A DNA stretch of 41,401 bases from Bacteroides sp. (GCA_014802265.1 JAAVCP010000031.1:1-41401); one strand, 5' to 3'. Shown: positions 24,887-33,702, numbered from the stretch's first letter. The notes: generated by a model not told the origin, from the letters alone. Numbers and translations: made by a program.

Positions 24887-25483
24887 ATGAATACAATTCC
24901 ATATAATACCTCAGAGAAGAAGTTGATTCTTCCCGAATACGGAAGAAATATCCAGCGCCTTATAGATCATTGCGTTTTAATTGAAGACAGAGAGGAAAGG
25001 ACACATTGTGCCTTTGCAATTGCAGACGCAATGAGCGTGCTTTTCCCGGAAGTTATGACAGAGGATAATGACAAGAAAAAAATCTGGGATCATATTAATA
25101 TTATGTCAGATTTTAAACTTGATATTGATTTCCCATGCGAAGTTATCTCCAAGGAACAGCTCATTCCTGAAAAGACAACTATTCCATATAACCAGAATAT
25201 ATCAAGATTTCGGCATTACGGAAAGAATATTCAGCAGATGATTCAGAATGTGGCAAATATGGAAAATGTAGTTGAGAAAGATCAATTAATATTTTTGATT
25301 GCCAATCAGATGAAAAAGTTGCTCATCACTCAGAACCCTGAAGGAGTGAGTGATACCAAGGTGTTTAATGATATCTTGGAAATATCAAAAGGTAAAATAG
25401 CAATTAACCCTGACACATACCGTCTTAATGAGTATATCGGGATTAATTCTAATAATGCAAAAAATAAGAAGAAGAAAAAATAA
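24887..25483 (+). CDS. DUF4290 family protein
   Basis: A 198-aa soluble protein of the Bacteroidetes-specific DUF4290 family, function unknown. It contains two similar halves: EYGRNIQRLIDHCVLIEDREER (about 18-39) and HYGKNIQQMIQNVANMENVVEK (about 109-130), so it looks like an internal duplication of a helical unit. The C-terminus is a run of lysines (KNKKKKK), perhaps contacting nucleic acid. In many Bacteroidetes this gene directly precedes murA, as here (20 nt gap), suggesting a role tied to envelope growth or simple conserved co-transcription. Confidence 0.88.
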   Translation: MNTIPYNTSEKKLILPEYGRNIQRLIDHCVLIEDREERTHCAFAIADAMSVLFPEVMTEDNDKKKIWDHINIMSDFKLDIDFPCEVISKEQLIPEKTTIPYNQNISRFRHYGKNIQQMIQNVANMENVVEKDQLIFLIANQMKKLLITQNPEGVSDTKVFNDILEISKGKIAINPDTYRLNEYIGINSNNAKNKKKKK

Positions 25484-25503
25484 CCCCTTAATCTTTATTA
25501 TTT

Positions 25504-26817
25504 ATGAGTTCTTTTATTGTAGAAGGTGGTCAACGACTTCAAGGTACGATCACTCCACAGGGAGCTAAGAATGAAGCTTTGCAAGTGATATGCGCAACAT
25601 TACTCACCCCGGACAAGGTTACCATAAGTAATATTCCGAACATTGCTGATGTACGGAATCTCATATCTCTAATAGAAGATTTGGGAGTACTTACGCAACA
25701 TATAGATCCACATACTATATGTTTTGAAGCCAAGGATATAAATCTTGATTATCTGCAATCAAAAGAATTCAGAGAAATGGCACAGTCTCTCCGTGGATCA
25801 GTAATGATTGCAGGTCCATTGTTGGCTCGATATGGGAAAGCAATACTTCCAAAGCCTGGAGGAGATAAGATAGGACGACGTCGACTTGACACTCATTTTT
25901 TAGGGTGGCAAAAATTGGGGGCAAAGTTTGAATATGTCAGTAAAGAGAAAACCTATCATATCACAGCTCCTGAAGGTCTGACGGGTTGCTATATGCTTTT
26001 AGACGAAGCATCCGTGACAGGTACAGCTAATATAATAATGGCTGCGGTAATGGCAAAAGGGGATACTGTGATTTATAATGCAGCCTGTGAACCATATGTC
26101 CAGCAGCTATGCAAGATGCTTGTGAGGATGGGTGCGAGAATAGATGGTATTGGCTCTAATCTGCTTACAATTCATGGTGTAGATTCTTTAGAAGGCACCA
26201 GCCATAGAATGCTCCCAGACATGATTGAAGTAGGGAGTTTCATTGGTATGGCAGCCATGACCGGCTCAAACATAGTTCTTGAAAATGTCGGTATGGCAGA
26301 TTTGGGAATCATGCCTGAGGCATTCTGCCGTCTTGGAGTGACAATGGAGATTGAGGGAGATAACATACGTATCAACCAAAAAGATATCTATGAAATAGAA
26401 ACTTTCATAGATGGGTCAATCATGACCTTTGCAGATGCACCATGGCCTGGTCTTTCTCCTGACTTGTTGAGTGTGTTTCTTGTTGTAGCTACTCAGGCTA
26501 AAGGAAGTGTGCTTATTCATCAGAAGATGTTTGAAAGCAGGTTATTTTTTGTTGATAAACTCATTGATATGGGAGCACGTATTATTCTATGTGATCCCCA
26601 TCGTGCAGCTGTGATTGGCTCCGAGAAATTCCATTCTCTCCATGCCACCAATATGGTATCACCAGATATACGTGCCGGTATTGCCATGTTGATAGCAGCC
26701 CTTAGTGCAAAAGGCACAAGCATGATTCAAAATATAGATCAGATTGATCGAGGATATGAGAAAATAGATGAACGCCTAAATAGTATTGGTGCCAGAATTA
26801 TGAGAAGTGAATTATAA
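25504..26817 (+). CDS. murA: UDP-N-acetylglucosamine 1-carboxyvinyltransferase, Asp form
   Basis: First committed peptidoglycan step: enolpyruvyl transfer from PEP to UDP-GlcNAc. The 437-aa protein has the EPT fold with PQGAKNEALQ (Lys22-Asn23), RGSVMIAGPLLARYG, and DAPWPGLSPDL near the C-terminal third. The active-site loop reads PKPGGDKIGRRR: Asp121 replaces the cysteine (Cys115 in E. coli) that fosfomycin alkylates. Asp variants are known from Mycobacterium and Chlamydia, where they stay active and confer intrinsic fosfomycin resistance, so resistance is the likely phenotype. It lies between DUF4290 and rimM. Confidence 0.96.
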   Translation: MSSFIVEGGQRLQGTITPQGAKNEALQVICATLLTPDKVTISNIPNIADVRNLISLIEDLGVLTQHIDPHTICFEAKDINLDYLQSKEFREMAQSLRGSVMIAGPLLARYGKAILPKPGGDKIGRRRLDTHFLGWQKLGAKFEYVSKEKTYHITAPEGLTGCYMLLDEASVTGTANIIMAAVMAKGDTVIYNAACEPYVQQLCKMLVRMGARIDGIGSNLLTIHGVDSLEGTSHRMLPDMIEVGSFIGMAAMTGSNIVLENVGMADLGIMPEAFCRLGVTMEIEGDNIRINQKDIYEIETFIDGSIMTFADAPWPGLSPDLLSVFLVVATQAKGSVLIHQKMFESRLFFVDKLIDMGARIILCDPHRAAVIGSEKFHSLHATNMVSPDIRAGIAMLIAALSAKGTSMIQNIDQIDRGYEKIDERLNSIGARIMRSEL

Positions 26818-26831
26818 ATTGAAAGAAGCTG

Positions 26832-27383
26832 ATGATTGAACAAAAAGAATTAAAAGAGATTGGAAAGTTTCAGAAAAGCCATGCATTAAAAGGAGAACTG
26901 AATGCGTTGCTTGACATTGCTCCGGAATATGTATCAGAGGGCAATGCTATTATAATAGATGTAGATGGTATTTATGTGCCTTTTTATGCTGAATCAGTCA
27001 GACAAAAAGGCTCTCAATCCTATTTAGTAAAACTCGATGGGGTAGATAGTGAAGCTGATGCCAAGCCGTTTGTCAATAAAATAATATATGCCTTAAAAAC
27101 AGAACTTGCACCATTTTTAAACATGGAGGAAGATGAAATTGTTGATGATGATTTTTCAGGCTATATTGTTATTGATGATAAAACAGGTATTGAAATTGGA
27201 AAGATCGTAAGCGTTGAGTCTTCTACGGCAAATGTATTGTTTGTAATAGAAACTCCGTCAGGTGACGAGGTATTCATTCCTGCTGTTGAAGAATTTATAG
27301 TGGAGATTGATGACGAGACTCAGACCATAAAAATGATTTTTCCGGAAGGTTTGTTGGATCTTAACAATAAGACAGAAAAATAA
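26832..27383 (+). CDS. rimM: Ribosome maturation factor RimM
   Basis: 16S rRNA processing factor that binds S19 and helps mature the 30S head. The 183-aa protein has the N-terminal beta-barrel with GKFQKSHALKGELNALLDI (a divergent form of the usual HGLKGE motif) and the C-terminal PRC-barrel with GYIVIDDKTG, VFIPAVEEFIVEID and PEGLLDLN. The protein is strongly acidic (EEDEIVDDDFS at about 97-107). It follows murA by 14 nt, an order frequent in Bacteroidetes. Confidence 0.88.
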   Translation: MIEQKELKEIGKFQKSHALKGELNALLDIAPEYVSEGNAIIIDVDGIYVPFYAESVRQKGSQSYLVKLDGVDSEADAKPFVNKIIYALKTELAPFLNMEEDEIVDDDFSGYIVIDDKTGIEIGKIVSVESSTANVLFVIETPSGDEVFIPAVEEFIVEIDDETQTIKMIFPEGLLDLNNKTEK

Positions 27384-27391
27384 TAGTATAT

Positions 27392-27715
27392 ATGAGCACG
27401 GAGCAATATCAATTTGATGAAGAAAATGCCGTAAAATTTATTCGGCAGGAACTTCCGGTGGAAGTCAGTGAGAAATATGATGATGATGAAATCCTTTGTA
27501 TCATTGATATCATTTGGGATTACTATGAACGAAAGGGTCTTCTGTCATTAAACTTTGACGAAACAGAAGATGAACAATTGGATTCCGATGATTTGGTGAA
27601 GGAAGTGAAAAGAGAGGTGAAAAATGATGATGAATTAATCATGGATCCCAAGGATATAGAATTGATTGTCAAAGCAGAGCTTAATTATGAGGAATCACTT
27701 GAAGCATTTTTTTAA
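27392..27715 (+). CDS. Conserved acidic small protein of unknown function
   Basis: A 107-aa soluble protein rich in Asp and Glu. Residues about 8-50 (ENAVKFIRQELPVEV, DDDEILCIIDIIWDYYERKGLL) look like a compact helical domain seen in uncharacterised Bacteroidales proteins; the rest is a charged linker and a helix ending in YEESLEAFF. No membrane segment, signal or catalytic motif is visible. It begins 8 nt after rimM and overlaps the next gene by 29 nt. Function cannot be assigned. Confidence 0.75.
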   Translation: MSTEQYQFDEENAVKFIRQELPVEVSEKYDDDEILCIIDIIWDYYERKGLLSLNFDETEDEQLDSDDLVKEVKREVKNDDELIMDPKDIELIVKAELNYEESLEAFF

Positions 27716-28361
27716 GGTATATATTTGTGTCGCTGTATGCCTTTCCTCAACGGTCTCATTTGCCTTTCCAAAAGATGAGTCATCAAGTAAGGGGGAACGA
27801 ATCGAGGCTCTTGATGAATTGGACTTTATTGAAATGTTAAATTCGGTAGATGTGGGTAAGACTTCTGAACTTATCCAGAAATTTCAGAATAAGGAGGGTA
27901 AAAATAGACTCCTTAATGGAAAGTATAATACGAAAAGCGAGTGTACGGTTGAAGCATTTAGGAATAAAGAAGTGCTATTAATCACAATCCCTGCACATTT
28001 ACTTTTTGGACCAAATATGACAGAGTTGCGCTCAAAAGCGGGAGAGTATCTTGCCCCGATAAGGCGTTATCTTAAGAATCCTGATACGTATAGAGTGATG
28101 CTTGTGATGCACACAGATAATACCGGCAGCGAGCCATATAGAGAACAACTTACTGCTGATAGGGTTAACGCAGTATTTGACTGGTTTGAGGAATCTGGGT
28201 CTGATACGTCATATCTCTTCTCATACGCTCTTGGTGATGATATGCCACTTAAACCGAATGATTCAATGGATAACAGAGACCGCAATCGTCGTTTGGAGAT
28301 TTATCTTGTGCCGGGGAAAAAGATGGTTGAACAAGCCCAGAAAGGTAGAATAGAATTTTGA
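27687..28361 (+). CDS. OmpA-family C-terminal domain protein, exported
   Basis: A 224-aa envelope protein. Residues 1-25 form a signal peptide (basic MRNHLKH, hydrophobic core, cleavage likely after SFA). The mature part carries an OmpA-like peptidoglycan-binding domain (about residues 100-215) with the motif HTDNTGSEPYREQLTADRV and the closing NRDRNRRLEI, including the Asp and Arg that bind diaminopimelate. No beta-barrel or lipobox is present, so it is probably periplasmic. I took ATG 27687 over an upstream TTG at 27666, which would spoil the signal peptide. It is the last gene before a strong terminator. Confidence 0.85.
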   Translation: MRNHLKHFFKVYICVAVCLSSTVSFAFPKDESSSKGERIEALDELDFIEMLNSVDVGKTSELIQKFQNKEGKNRLLNGKYNTKSECTVEAFRNKEVLLITIPAHLLFGPNMTELRSKAGEYLAPIRRYLKNPDTYRVMLVMHTDNTGSEPYREQLTADRVNAVFDWFEESGSDTSYLFSYALGDDMPLKPNDSMDNRDRNRRLEIYLVPGKKMVEQAQKGRIEF

Positions 28362-28404
28362 TAAAATCCCGAAAACAGGTTCAAGCTTGTTTTCGGGATT
28401 TTAT
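28361..28404. terminator. Bidirectional terminator
   Basis: Perfect 17-bp inverted repeat (28361-28377 with 28388-28404), 10-nt loop, with A-rich left and T-rich right flanks (ATAAAATCCC / GGGATTTTAT). It separates the convergent OmpA-like and nspC genes and can end both transcripts. Confidence 0.9.
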
Positions 28405-28411
28405 TTATCAT

Positions 28412-29554
28412 TTAGTCCATTCTGTTTTTATAGTCATCGTAGGAGTATTCTCTTAATAATCGGGGTTGACCTGATAATGGTTGAAACCAAATAGATGGAT
28501 GTTGAATTCCATTAAACATGGTTGTTTTAACGGTGGTATAGTGATTCATGTCAAGAAGAGTAAGTCGTTGTCCAGGCTTCAACGGCTCTTTGAATTTCCA
28601 GTTACCCACAAAGTCTCCGCTAAGACATGAATTTCCTCCAAGTCGATAGTTAATACCTTCAGGATCATCATCAGATACAGCTTCAAGGATATTTGGTCGA
28701 TATGGCATTTCAAGACAATCGGGCATATGGCAAGCAAACGATACGTCGATAATGCCAGTTTTTATACCAGAATCTTCCACAACATCAAGTACTTCTGTCA
28801 CGAGGTCTCCAGTCTGCCATGTGAATGCACTGCCCGGTTCCATAATTAATTCCAGATTGGGATATTCTTCATGTAGATTTCTCAATAATAATATTAGATG
28901 CTCCAAATTATAGTCTTTTCGTGTCATAAGATGCCCGCCACCCATATTAAGCCATTTAAGTTGTGGAAGCCATTTGCCAAATTGTTCTTTTAAAGCTGAT
29001 AGAACTTTCTCTAAATCATAGCTTGATGACTCACACAAAGCATGGAAATGAAATCCATCAAGTCCTTCCGGTAAATTATCAGGTAACCCAGAAGCATTGA
29101 CACCGAAACGACTACCAGGTATACAGGGATTATAAAGATCTGTTTCTATTACACTACAATGAGGATTAACCCTGAGTCCACAGCTTACGGTTGAATCCTT
29201 ATGTATTGCATTATATGTCTTAACTTGTGGATAGAACTTGTAAAACTGGGCAAGGGAGTTAAAAGTTATATGGGTACTGCCTTCAAGAAATTTTGGGAAG
29301 GACGATTCCGTATAGACGGGACAATAGGTGTGTACATCATTCCCAAGACAGTCGAGAGAGAGTTGCATTTCATTTATTGAGCTGGCAGTAGATGACGATA
29401 TATATTCCTTGATAATTGGGAATGTCTTCCAAAGAGCGTTAGCCTTAAATGCCATTATTATCTTCACATCTGCCTCTTCACTCACTCTTTTGATCACAGA
29501 GAGATTCTTACGAAGTCGGTCTTCATATACAATATAATAAGGTGTGGGTATCAT
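28412..29554 (-). CDS. nspC: Carboxynorspermidine decarboxylase
   Basis: PLP-dependent decarboxylase (alanine-racemase fold type III) making spermidine from carboxyspermidine or norspermidine from carboxynorspermidine, the polyamine route typical of gut Bacteroidetes. The 380-aa protein has the likely PLP lysine Lys37 in MAFKANAL, FHFHALCESSSYDLE (the HxLCE motif of this family), LNMGGGH, MEPGSAF and GNSCLSGDF, whose cysteine acts in the active site. The partner carboxyspermidine dehydrogenase is not in the window. It is the last gene of the minus-strand operon, 15 nt after the helicase gene. Confidence 0.93.
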   Translation of the reverse strand: MIPTPYYIVYEDRLRKNLSVIKRVSEEADVKIIMAFKANALWKTFPIIKEYISSSTASSINEMQLSLDCLGNDVHTYCPVYTESSFPKFLEGSTHITFNSLAQFYKFYPQVKTYNAIHKDSTVSCGLRVNPHCSVIETDLYNPCIPGSRFGVNASGLPDNLPEGLDGFHFHALCESSSYDLEKVLSALKEQFGKWLPQLKWLNMGGGHLMTRKDYNLEHLILLLRNLHEEYPNLELIMEPGSAFTWQTGDLVTEVLDVVEDSGIKTGIIDVSFACHMPDCLEMPYRPNILEAVSDDDPEGINYRLGGNSCLSGDFVGNWKFKEPLKPGQRLTLLDMNHYTTVKTTMFNGIQHPSIWFQPLSGQPRLLREYSYDDYKNRMD

Positions 29555-29569
29555 TGTTAAATTACATAA

Positions 29570-31903
29570 TTATAATATATCAAATTTTGCAAATTTCAAA
29601 AGAAGTCGTTTAATTCCGACAACTCCAAAATCAACTGTTATAATCTCTTCACCCGACAATGTATCAATCTTTGTCACAGTCCCTTTCCCAAATTTTTCAT
29701 GAAGGATTTTTATACCTATTGATAATTCCTGGGCTGAATGTTGGGGTGTGATTTTGGCAGAGGCATTGTTTACACCGCCAATCTTGTAATGTGATGCGTA
29801 TTTTGACGTAGTGGATGGTTTAGATCCCTTACCAAAGCTTACACCATAAGTGTTTGTCTTATAATTTCTCAAAGGATTTAGATAGCCACTGTCAGTTTTT
29901 CTTTCTCTAATACTACTTGATAACTGTAGATTAAGGTAACGAGTGTCAATGTCGCTAAGGAAACGGGAAGGAGAGGTCATTACAGTCTGCCCATTTCGAA
30001 AACGGCTACCTGCATATGTCAGGGTGCAGGTGGTTTTAGCTCTTGTTATTGCCACATATAGAAGACGTCTTTCTTCCTCTATTTGTGCTAAAGATTCTTG
30101 ACTCATTGAAGATGGAAATAAGTCTTCTTCCACACCAACAACGTAGACATGTTTGAACTCTAATCCTTTGGCAGCATGTACTGTCATAAGTGTAACCTTG
30201 GGCGTATTGTCATTCTCATTTTGATCCAGATCAGTTGCAAGCATCACTTCAGAGAGAAACGCACGCATATTTATTTCTCCTTCATCAGTCTGCTGTCGCA
30301 CCTCAACAAACTCTTTAAGACCGGCTATAATCTCGGAAAGATTTTCTTGGCGGCTGATACTCTCCGGGGTGGAATCATGAGTAAGAAGTGAAAGAATACC
30401 TGTGCGGTTATAAATTAATTGACCCAGCTCATAGGCATTAGAGCCATTATTATTATAATCTATAAACTCTTGAATCAATTGCTTGAATCTATCTATTTTA
30501 CTTATTGTGCCTGCGTTTAAACCTATAGACTTTAAATCAATTTCATTGATTATAGCCCAAATGCTTTTATGAGCCTCTGTGGCTGCGGAGTGTAGCTTTC
30601 GGAGAGTGGTATCTCCGATTCCTCGAGTAGGATAATTTATGATTCTACGTAAGGCTTCATCATCATTTGGATTGACACTTAAACGGAAGTAGGCAATCAT
30701 ATCTTTTACTTCTTTTCGTTGATAGAAAGACAAACCACCATAAATCCTGTAAGGAATACTTCTTTTTCGAAGGGATTCCTCTAATATGCGCGATTGAGCA
30801 TTTGTTCGATAAAGAATTGCGAATTCATCATAGCTATCATGGTTCATAAGTTTAGACTGATTTATCATATTGGCAACCATGAAGGCTTCTTCCATATCGC
30901 TATATGTTTTTATAACATCTATTTGGTCGCCTTTATCATTTTCGCTATACACATTTTTTTTCATCTGACGTGTATTTTTTTCAATCAGACTTCCTGCCGC
31001 ATTAATAATATTCTGAGTGGATCTATAATTTCGTTCTAATTTGAATATTTTTAATCCAGGATAGCGTCTCTCAAGATTAAGTATATTGTCAATGTCGGCA
31101 CCACGAAATGAGTATATGCTTTGAGCATCATCACCAACTACACACAGTTTATTTTGTGTTCCTGTAAGTTGAGAAATAATCAGGTGTTGAGCAAAATTTG
31201 TATCCTGATATTCATCAACAAGAATATATTTGAAAAATTCCTGATAATGACGGCAAATATCAGGGAAATCCCGGAGTAGAAGATTCATGTAGACAAGAAT
31301 ATCATCAAAATCCATTGCATTTGCCACTTTACACCTGTCATAATATTGTCTATAAATTTCTCCGGTAAGAGGTCGGTTAGCCCTTTTGTCAGCATTATAA
31401 TTGTCTTTATCAATAATATACAGATCGGGAGTAATCATGGCGTTTTTAGCATTAGAGATAACTGCTGCCAAGATAGAGGGTTTATAGATCTTTTCATCTA
31501 ATCCCATATCTTTGATAATTATTTTTATCAAAGAGTGTGAATCAGCAGTATCATAGATTGTGAAGCCAGGTTTAAACCCTATTTCTTCTGTATGATGTCG
31601 CAAAATTCTTAGGAAAATTGAATGAAAAGTACCCATCCATAGTCTGGAAGCAATTTTCGCGCCGGTGATTGCCATAATTCTTTCTTTCATCTCTTTGGCT
31701 GCCTTATTTGTGAAAGTCAATGCCATAATCCTGTATGGTTCATATCCATTTCTTATAAGGTCAACTATTTTATAAGTAAGTACTCTTGTCTTTCCGGAGC
31801 CTGCTCCCGCAATGACAAGAGCAGCCCCATCTTTATAAACCACAGCATCACGTTGTTGAGGGTTCAGAAGATCAAGGTATGAATAATTTGGTGATTCCTC
31901 CAT
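29570..31903 (-). CDS. pcrA: UvrD/PcrA-type superfamily 1 DNA helicase
   Basis: 3'-5' DNA helicase for repair and for clearing proteins from DNA. The 777-aa protein has the complete SF1A motif set: LNPQQRDAV (Q motif), Walker A AGAGSGKT (32-39), ALTFTNKAAKEM (Ia), VDEYQDTN (II), GDDAQSIYSFRGAD (III), NYRSTQNI (IV), MTVHAAKGLEF (V) and LLYVAITRA (VI). The C-terminal 60 residues form the Tudor-like domain seen in PcrA/UvrD, with KFGKGTV. UvrD and PcrA cannot be separated by motifs alone. It follows the HsdR-N-like gene by 21 nt. Confidence 0.95.
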   Translation of the reverse strand: MEESPNYSYLDLLNPQQRDAVVYKDGAALVIAGAGSGKTRVLTYKIVDLIRNGYEPYRIMALTFTNKAAKEMKERIMAITGAKIASRLWMGTFHSIFLRILRHHTEEIGFKPGFTIYDTADSHSLIKIIIKDMGLDEKIYKPSILAAVISNAKNAMITPDLYIIDKDNYNADKRANRPLTGEIYRQYYDRCKVANAMDFDDILVYMNLLLRDFPDICRHYQEFFKYILVDEYQDTNFAQHLIISQLTGTQNKLCVVGDDAQSIYSFRGADIDNILNLERRYPGLKIFKLERNYRSTQNIINAAGSLIEKNTRQMKKNVYSENDKGDQIDVIKTYSDMEEAFMVANMINQSKLMNHDSYDEFAILYRTNAQSRILEESLRKRSIPYRIYGGLSFYQRKEVKDMIAYFRLSVNPNDDEALRRIINYPTRGIGDTTLRKLHSAATEAHKSIWAIINEIDLKSIGLNAGTISKIDRFKQLIQEFIDYNNNGSNAYELGQLIYNRTGILSLLTHDSTPESISRQENLSEIIAGLKEFVEVRQQTDEGEINMRAFLSEVMLATDLDQNENDNTPKVTLMTVHAAKGLEFKHVYVVGVEEDLFPSSMSQESLAQIEEERRLLYVAITRAKTTCTLTYAGSRFRNGQTVMTSPSRFLSDIDTRYLNLQLSSSIRERKTDSGYLNPLRNYKTNTYGVSFGKGSKPSTTSKYASHYKIGGVNNASAKITPQHSAQELSIGIKILHEKFGKGTVTKIDTLSGEEIITVDFGVVGIKRLLLKFAKFDIL

Positions 31904-31924
31904 ATATCGCTCAATTAATTCTAA

Positions 31925-32410
31925 TTATATGCTCTTTAATTCCTTATAACAGGGAATCCTTGGAATAAAATTATAGGTATTGTTGAGATAGTCTATCATG
32001 CAGCAAAAATGTTGTATGCCGTTAGACACAATTAAATAACGTGCATGAAGCACCATATTGTATCTTACAATCTGATCAAATACCTTTTGAGTAATTTTAA
32101 TATTAGGTGCTTTATATTCTATAATTATAAGTGGTGTTCCATCAGAGTTAAAAACCACTGTATCACATCTTCTTTTTGTGCCATTAAGATCTATCCCAAT
32201 TTCATTTGCCATAAGAGATAGAGGATAATGGAGATGATAAATCAGCCAATTAACAAAATGTTGTCTGACAAATTCTTCAGGAGTCAGATCAATATATTTC
32301 TTTCTTAAAGAATCAAAAATCTTTAAGATATTATCCCCTCGCCTGATCTTAACATCAAACGAGGGAAGATTTAGAATTGATGAAAAATGATGATTACTGT
32401 TATTATCCAA
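31925..32410 (-). CDS. HsdR N-terminal-like nuclease domain protein
   Basis: A 161-aa stand-alone protein like the N-terminal nuclease domain of type I restriction R subunits (PF13588). The catalytic PD-(D/E)xK-type core is visible as CDTVVF followed by PLIIIEYKAP (Asp and Glu-x-Lys). There is no helicase domain and no methyltransferase or specificity gene nearby, so this is not a restriction system; such single-domain proteins are common and uncharacterised in Bacteroidetes. A role in DNA repair is suggested by the downstream UvrD/PcrA helicase gene. It lies 11 nt after the S1/P1 nuclease gene. Confidence 0.85.
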   Translation of the reverse strand: MDNNSNHHFSSILNLPSFDVKIRRGDNILKIFDSLRKKYIDLTPEEFVRQHFVNWLIYHLHYPLSLMANEIGIDLNGTKRRCDTVVFNSDGTPLIIIEYKAPNIKITQKVFDQIVRYNMVLHARYLIVSNGIQHFCCMIDYLNNTYNFIPRIPCYKELKSI

Positions 32411-32421
32411 CTCTTTTGAAG

Positions 32422-33237
32422 TTATTTTTTAACAAAAGTATTCTTGGGTTGATAATAGGGATCAAAGATAGAATTAAGCACATCGGCAAGTCGTAATCCT
32501 CCCTTCAAGAATTGTTGTTCAATCACCGGTGTCCATTTTGCAATATAGTCGTAACTTATATTAGTATCTTGTGGGGTCTCGTCATAAACTTGAGTGCAGA
32601 TAGAATATGTTTCCTCTCCCCATTTCTCGGGAAGGGTTACAGATAGAATTTCTTCTTCCTCTGCTGGTGTGGCACGGTCAATCTGCTGTTGCCATTCTGT
32701 GTAAGTCCATTTATGTGCTGATTCCGGTAAAGAACTGTCCCAAACACTGTGGAGATTATTGTCTTTACCAAAATACTTTACATGCCATCTATTCCCTCCT
32801 AAATCTGATGCATGTCCCATGTGCATAGGTTGGTGAATATCACCAAGGAAGTGTATTACCATTTTAAGAGCTAACTGTTTCTGTTCTTTTGATGCATTGG
32901 CATCTTCAAGGATAGCTACTTGGTCATATATTGCTCTTACAATATCACCAGACTCAAGTAAAGGTGCTTTATCAAAAGGGATGTCGGCATCAATATTTTT
33001 ATAATGCCATGTCTTTGAATAGGCATATTCAGGAGTATGAGAGGCATTGTCAAGCCAGTTAGCATAATATACCATAGACTTACCATCAAGCAATTCTTCA
33101 ATTACGGCAGCTGTGATAGGAGTAAGGTGATTTTCAGCAATAAAAACTGTGGTATCATGACCTTTCTGACCCCAACCAAAAGAAGATAGGGCAGTGGTCA
33201 TCATTATTCCTGAAGCAAAGATGTTTTTTAGTTTCAT
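32422..33237 (-). CDS. Secreted S1/P1-family nuclease
   Basis: Zinc-dependent nuclease/3'-nucleotidase acting on single-stranded nucleic acids outside the cytoplasm. The 271-aa protein has a signal peptide (about residues 1-21), and cleavage after SSFG would expose Trp22, the N-terminal tryptophan that binds a zinc ion in this family. Other ligands are visible: His27 in GQKGHD, Asp in WLDNASH, HLGDIHQPMHMGH-type FLGDIHQPMH and GGNRWHV...HSVWDS. It heads a minus-strand operon with its own promoter. It may release phosphate or nucleosides from environmental DNA and RNA. Confidence 0.93.
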   Translation of the reverse strand: MKLKNIFASGIMMTTALSSFGWGQKGHDTTVFIAENHLTPITAAVIEELLDGKSMVYYANWLDNASHTPEYAYSKTWHYKNIDADIPFDKAPLLESGDIVRAIYDQVAILEDANASKEQKQLALKMVIHFLGDIHQPMHMGHASDLGGNRWHVKYFGKDNNLHSVWDSSLPESAHKWTYTEWQQQIDRATPAEEEEILSVTLPEKWGEETYSICTQVYDETPQDTNISYDYIAKWTPVIEQQFLKGGLRLADVLNSIFDPYYQPKNTFVKK

Positions 33238-33265
33238 AATAATTTAGTGAACTCTGTTTTCACTA

Positions 33266-33297
33266 CAAAGTTATGAAAAATAAATTGAATATACAAC
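33266..33297 (-). promoter_or_regulatory. Promoter of the S1/P1 nuclease operon
   Basis: On the minus strand TAACTTTG (33273-33266) matches the -7 consensus; a partial -33 (GTTG, 33297-33294) lies 20 nt upstream. The predicted start near 33260 leaves a leader of about 20 nt. Confidence 0.6.
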
Positions 33298-33337
33298 CAT
33301 CTCAAAAATATATGAAAATAAAAATTATAACACAAAA

Positions 33338-33378
33338 GAAATATATGGACACCATAGCTATTGGTATCCATATATTTC
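33338..33378 (-). terminator. Terminator after the 97-aa protein gene
   Basis: 12-bp perfect inverted repeat (33338-33349 with 33367-33378) continuing, after one mismatch, into ACCA/TGGT. On the minus strand it is followed directly by TTTTG and a T-rich stretch. It lies 31 nt past the stop at 33409. Confidence 0.75.
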
Positions 33379-33408
33379 TCCATTATTCAATTTAAATCCT
33401 ATGTTTAG

Positions 33409-33702
33409 TTATTTACGTTGTATAGCCTCAATTTCCCTTGTGACATCATGCTTGAGTTTACCAAGATTGTCAGCATTAAGTTCAGGATATATCTCGTCAC
33501 GCTGAGTTGCCTCTCTTATTTGTGGAGCGAGGTAACGCTCGCAGTCAAAATCTGGGAATTTAGTTTTCACATAGTCAAAAACAGTATTTTTGATATGTCT
33601 AAACTCAGCTGAGTTCTCAAACTCTTCGCGGCTTCCGTCAAACAGTATGCTGTAACGTTCGGAATTACCAAAACTTACAATATAAAGCTTCTTGTTCTTC
33701 AT
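33409..33702 (-). CDS. Small protein of unknown function
   Basis: A 97-aa soluble protein that I do not recognise. It begins MKNKKLYIVSFGNSERY and has normal coding composition, with a predicted beta-rich N-terminus (about 5-22) followed by helices. There is no signal peptide, membrane segment or known motif. It is a single-gene unit: its own terminator follows and the next upstream gene is divergent. Being close to iorA may be accidental. No convincing promoter was found upstream. Confidence 0.7.
   Translation of the reverse strand: MKNKKLYIVSFGNSERYSILFDGSREEFENSAEFRHIKNTVFDYVKTKFPDFDCERYLAPQIREATQRDEIYPELNADNLGKLKHDVTREIEAIQRK

Noticed and set aside
31925..32410. Type I restriction-modification system
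   Set aside because: Only the HsdR N-terminal nuclease domain is present; no helicase-translocase part, methyltransferase or specificity subunit is nearby.
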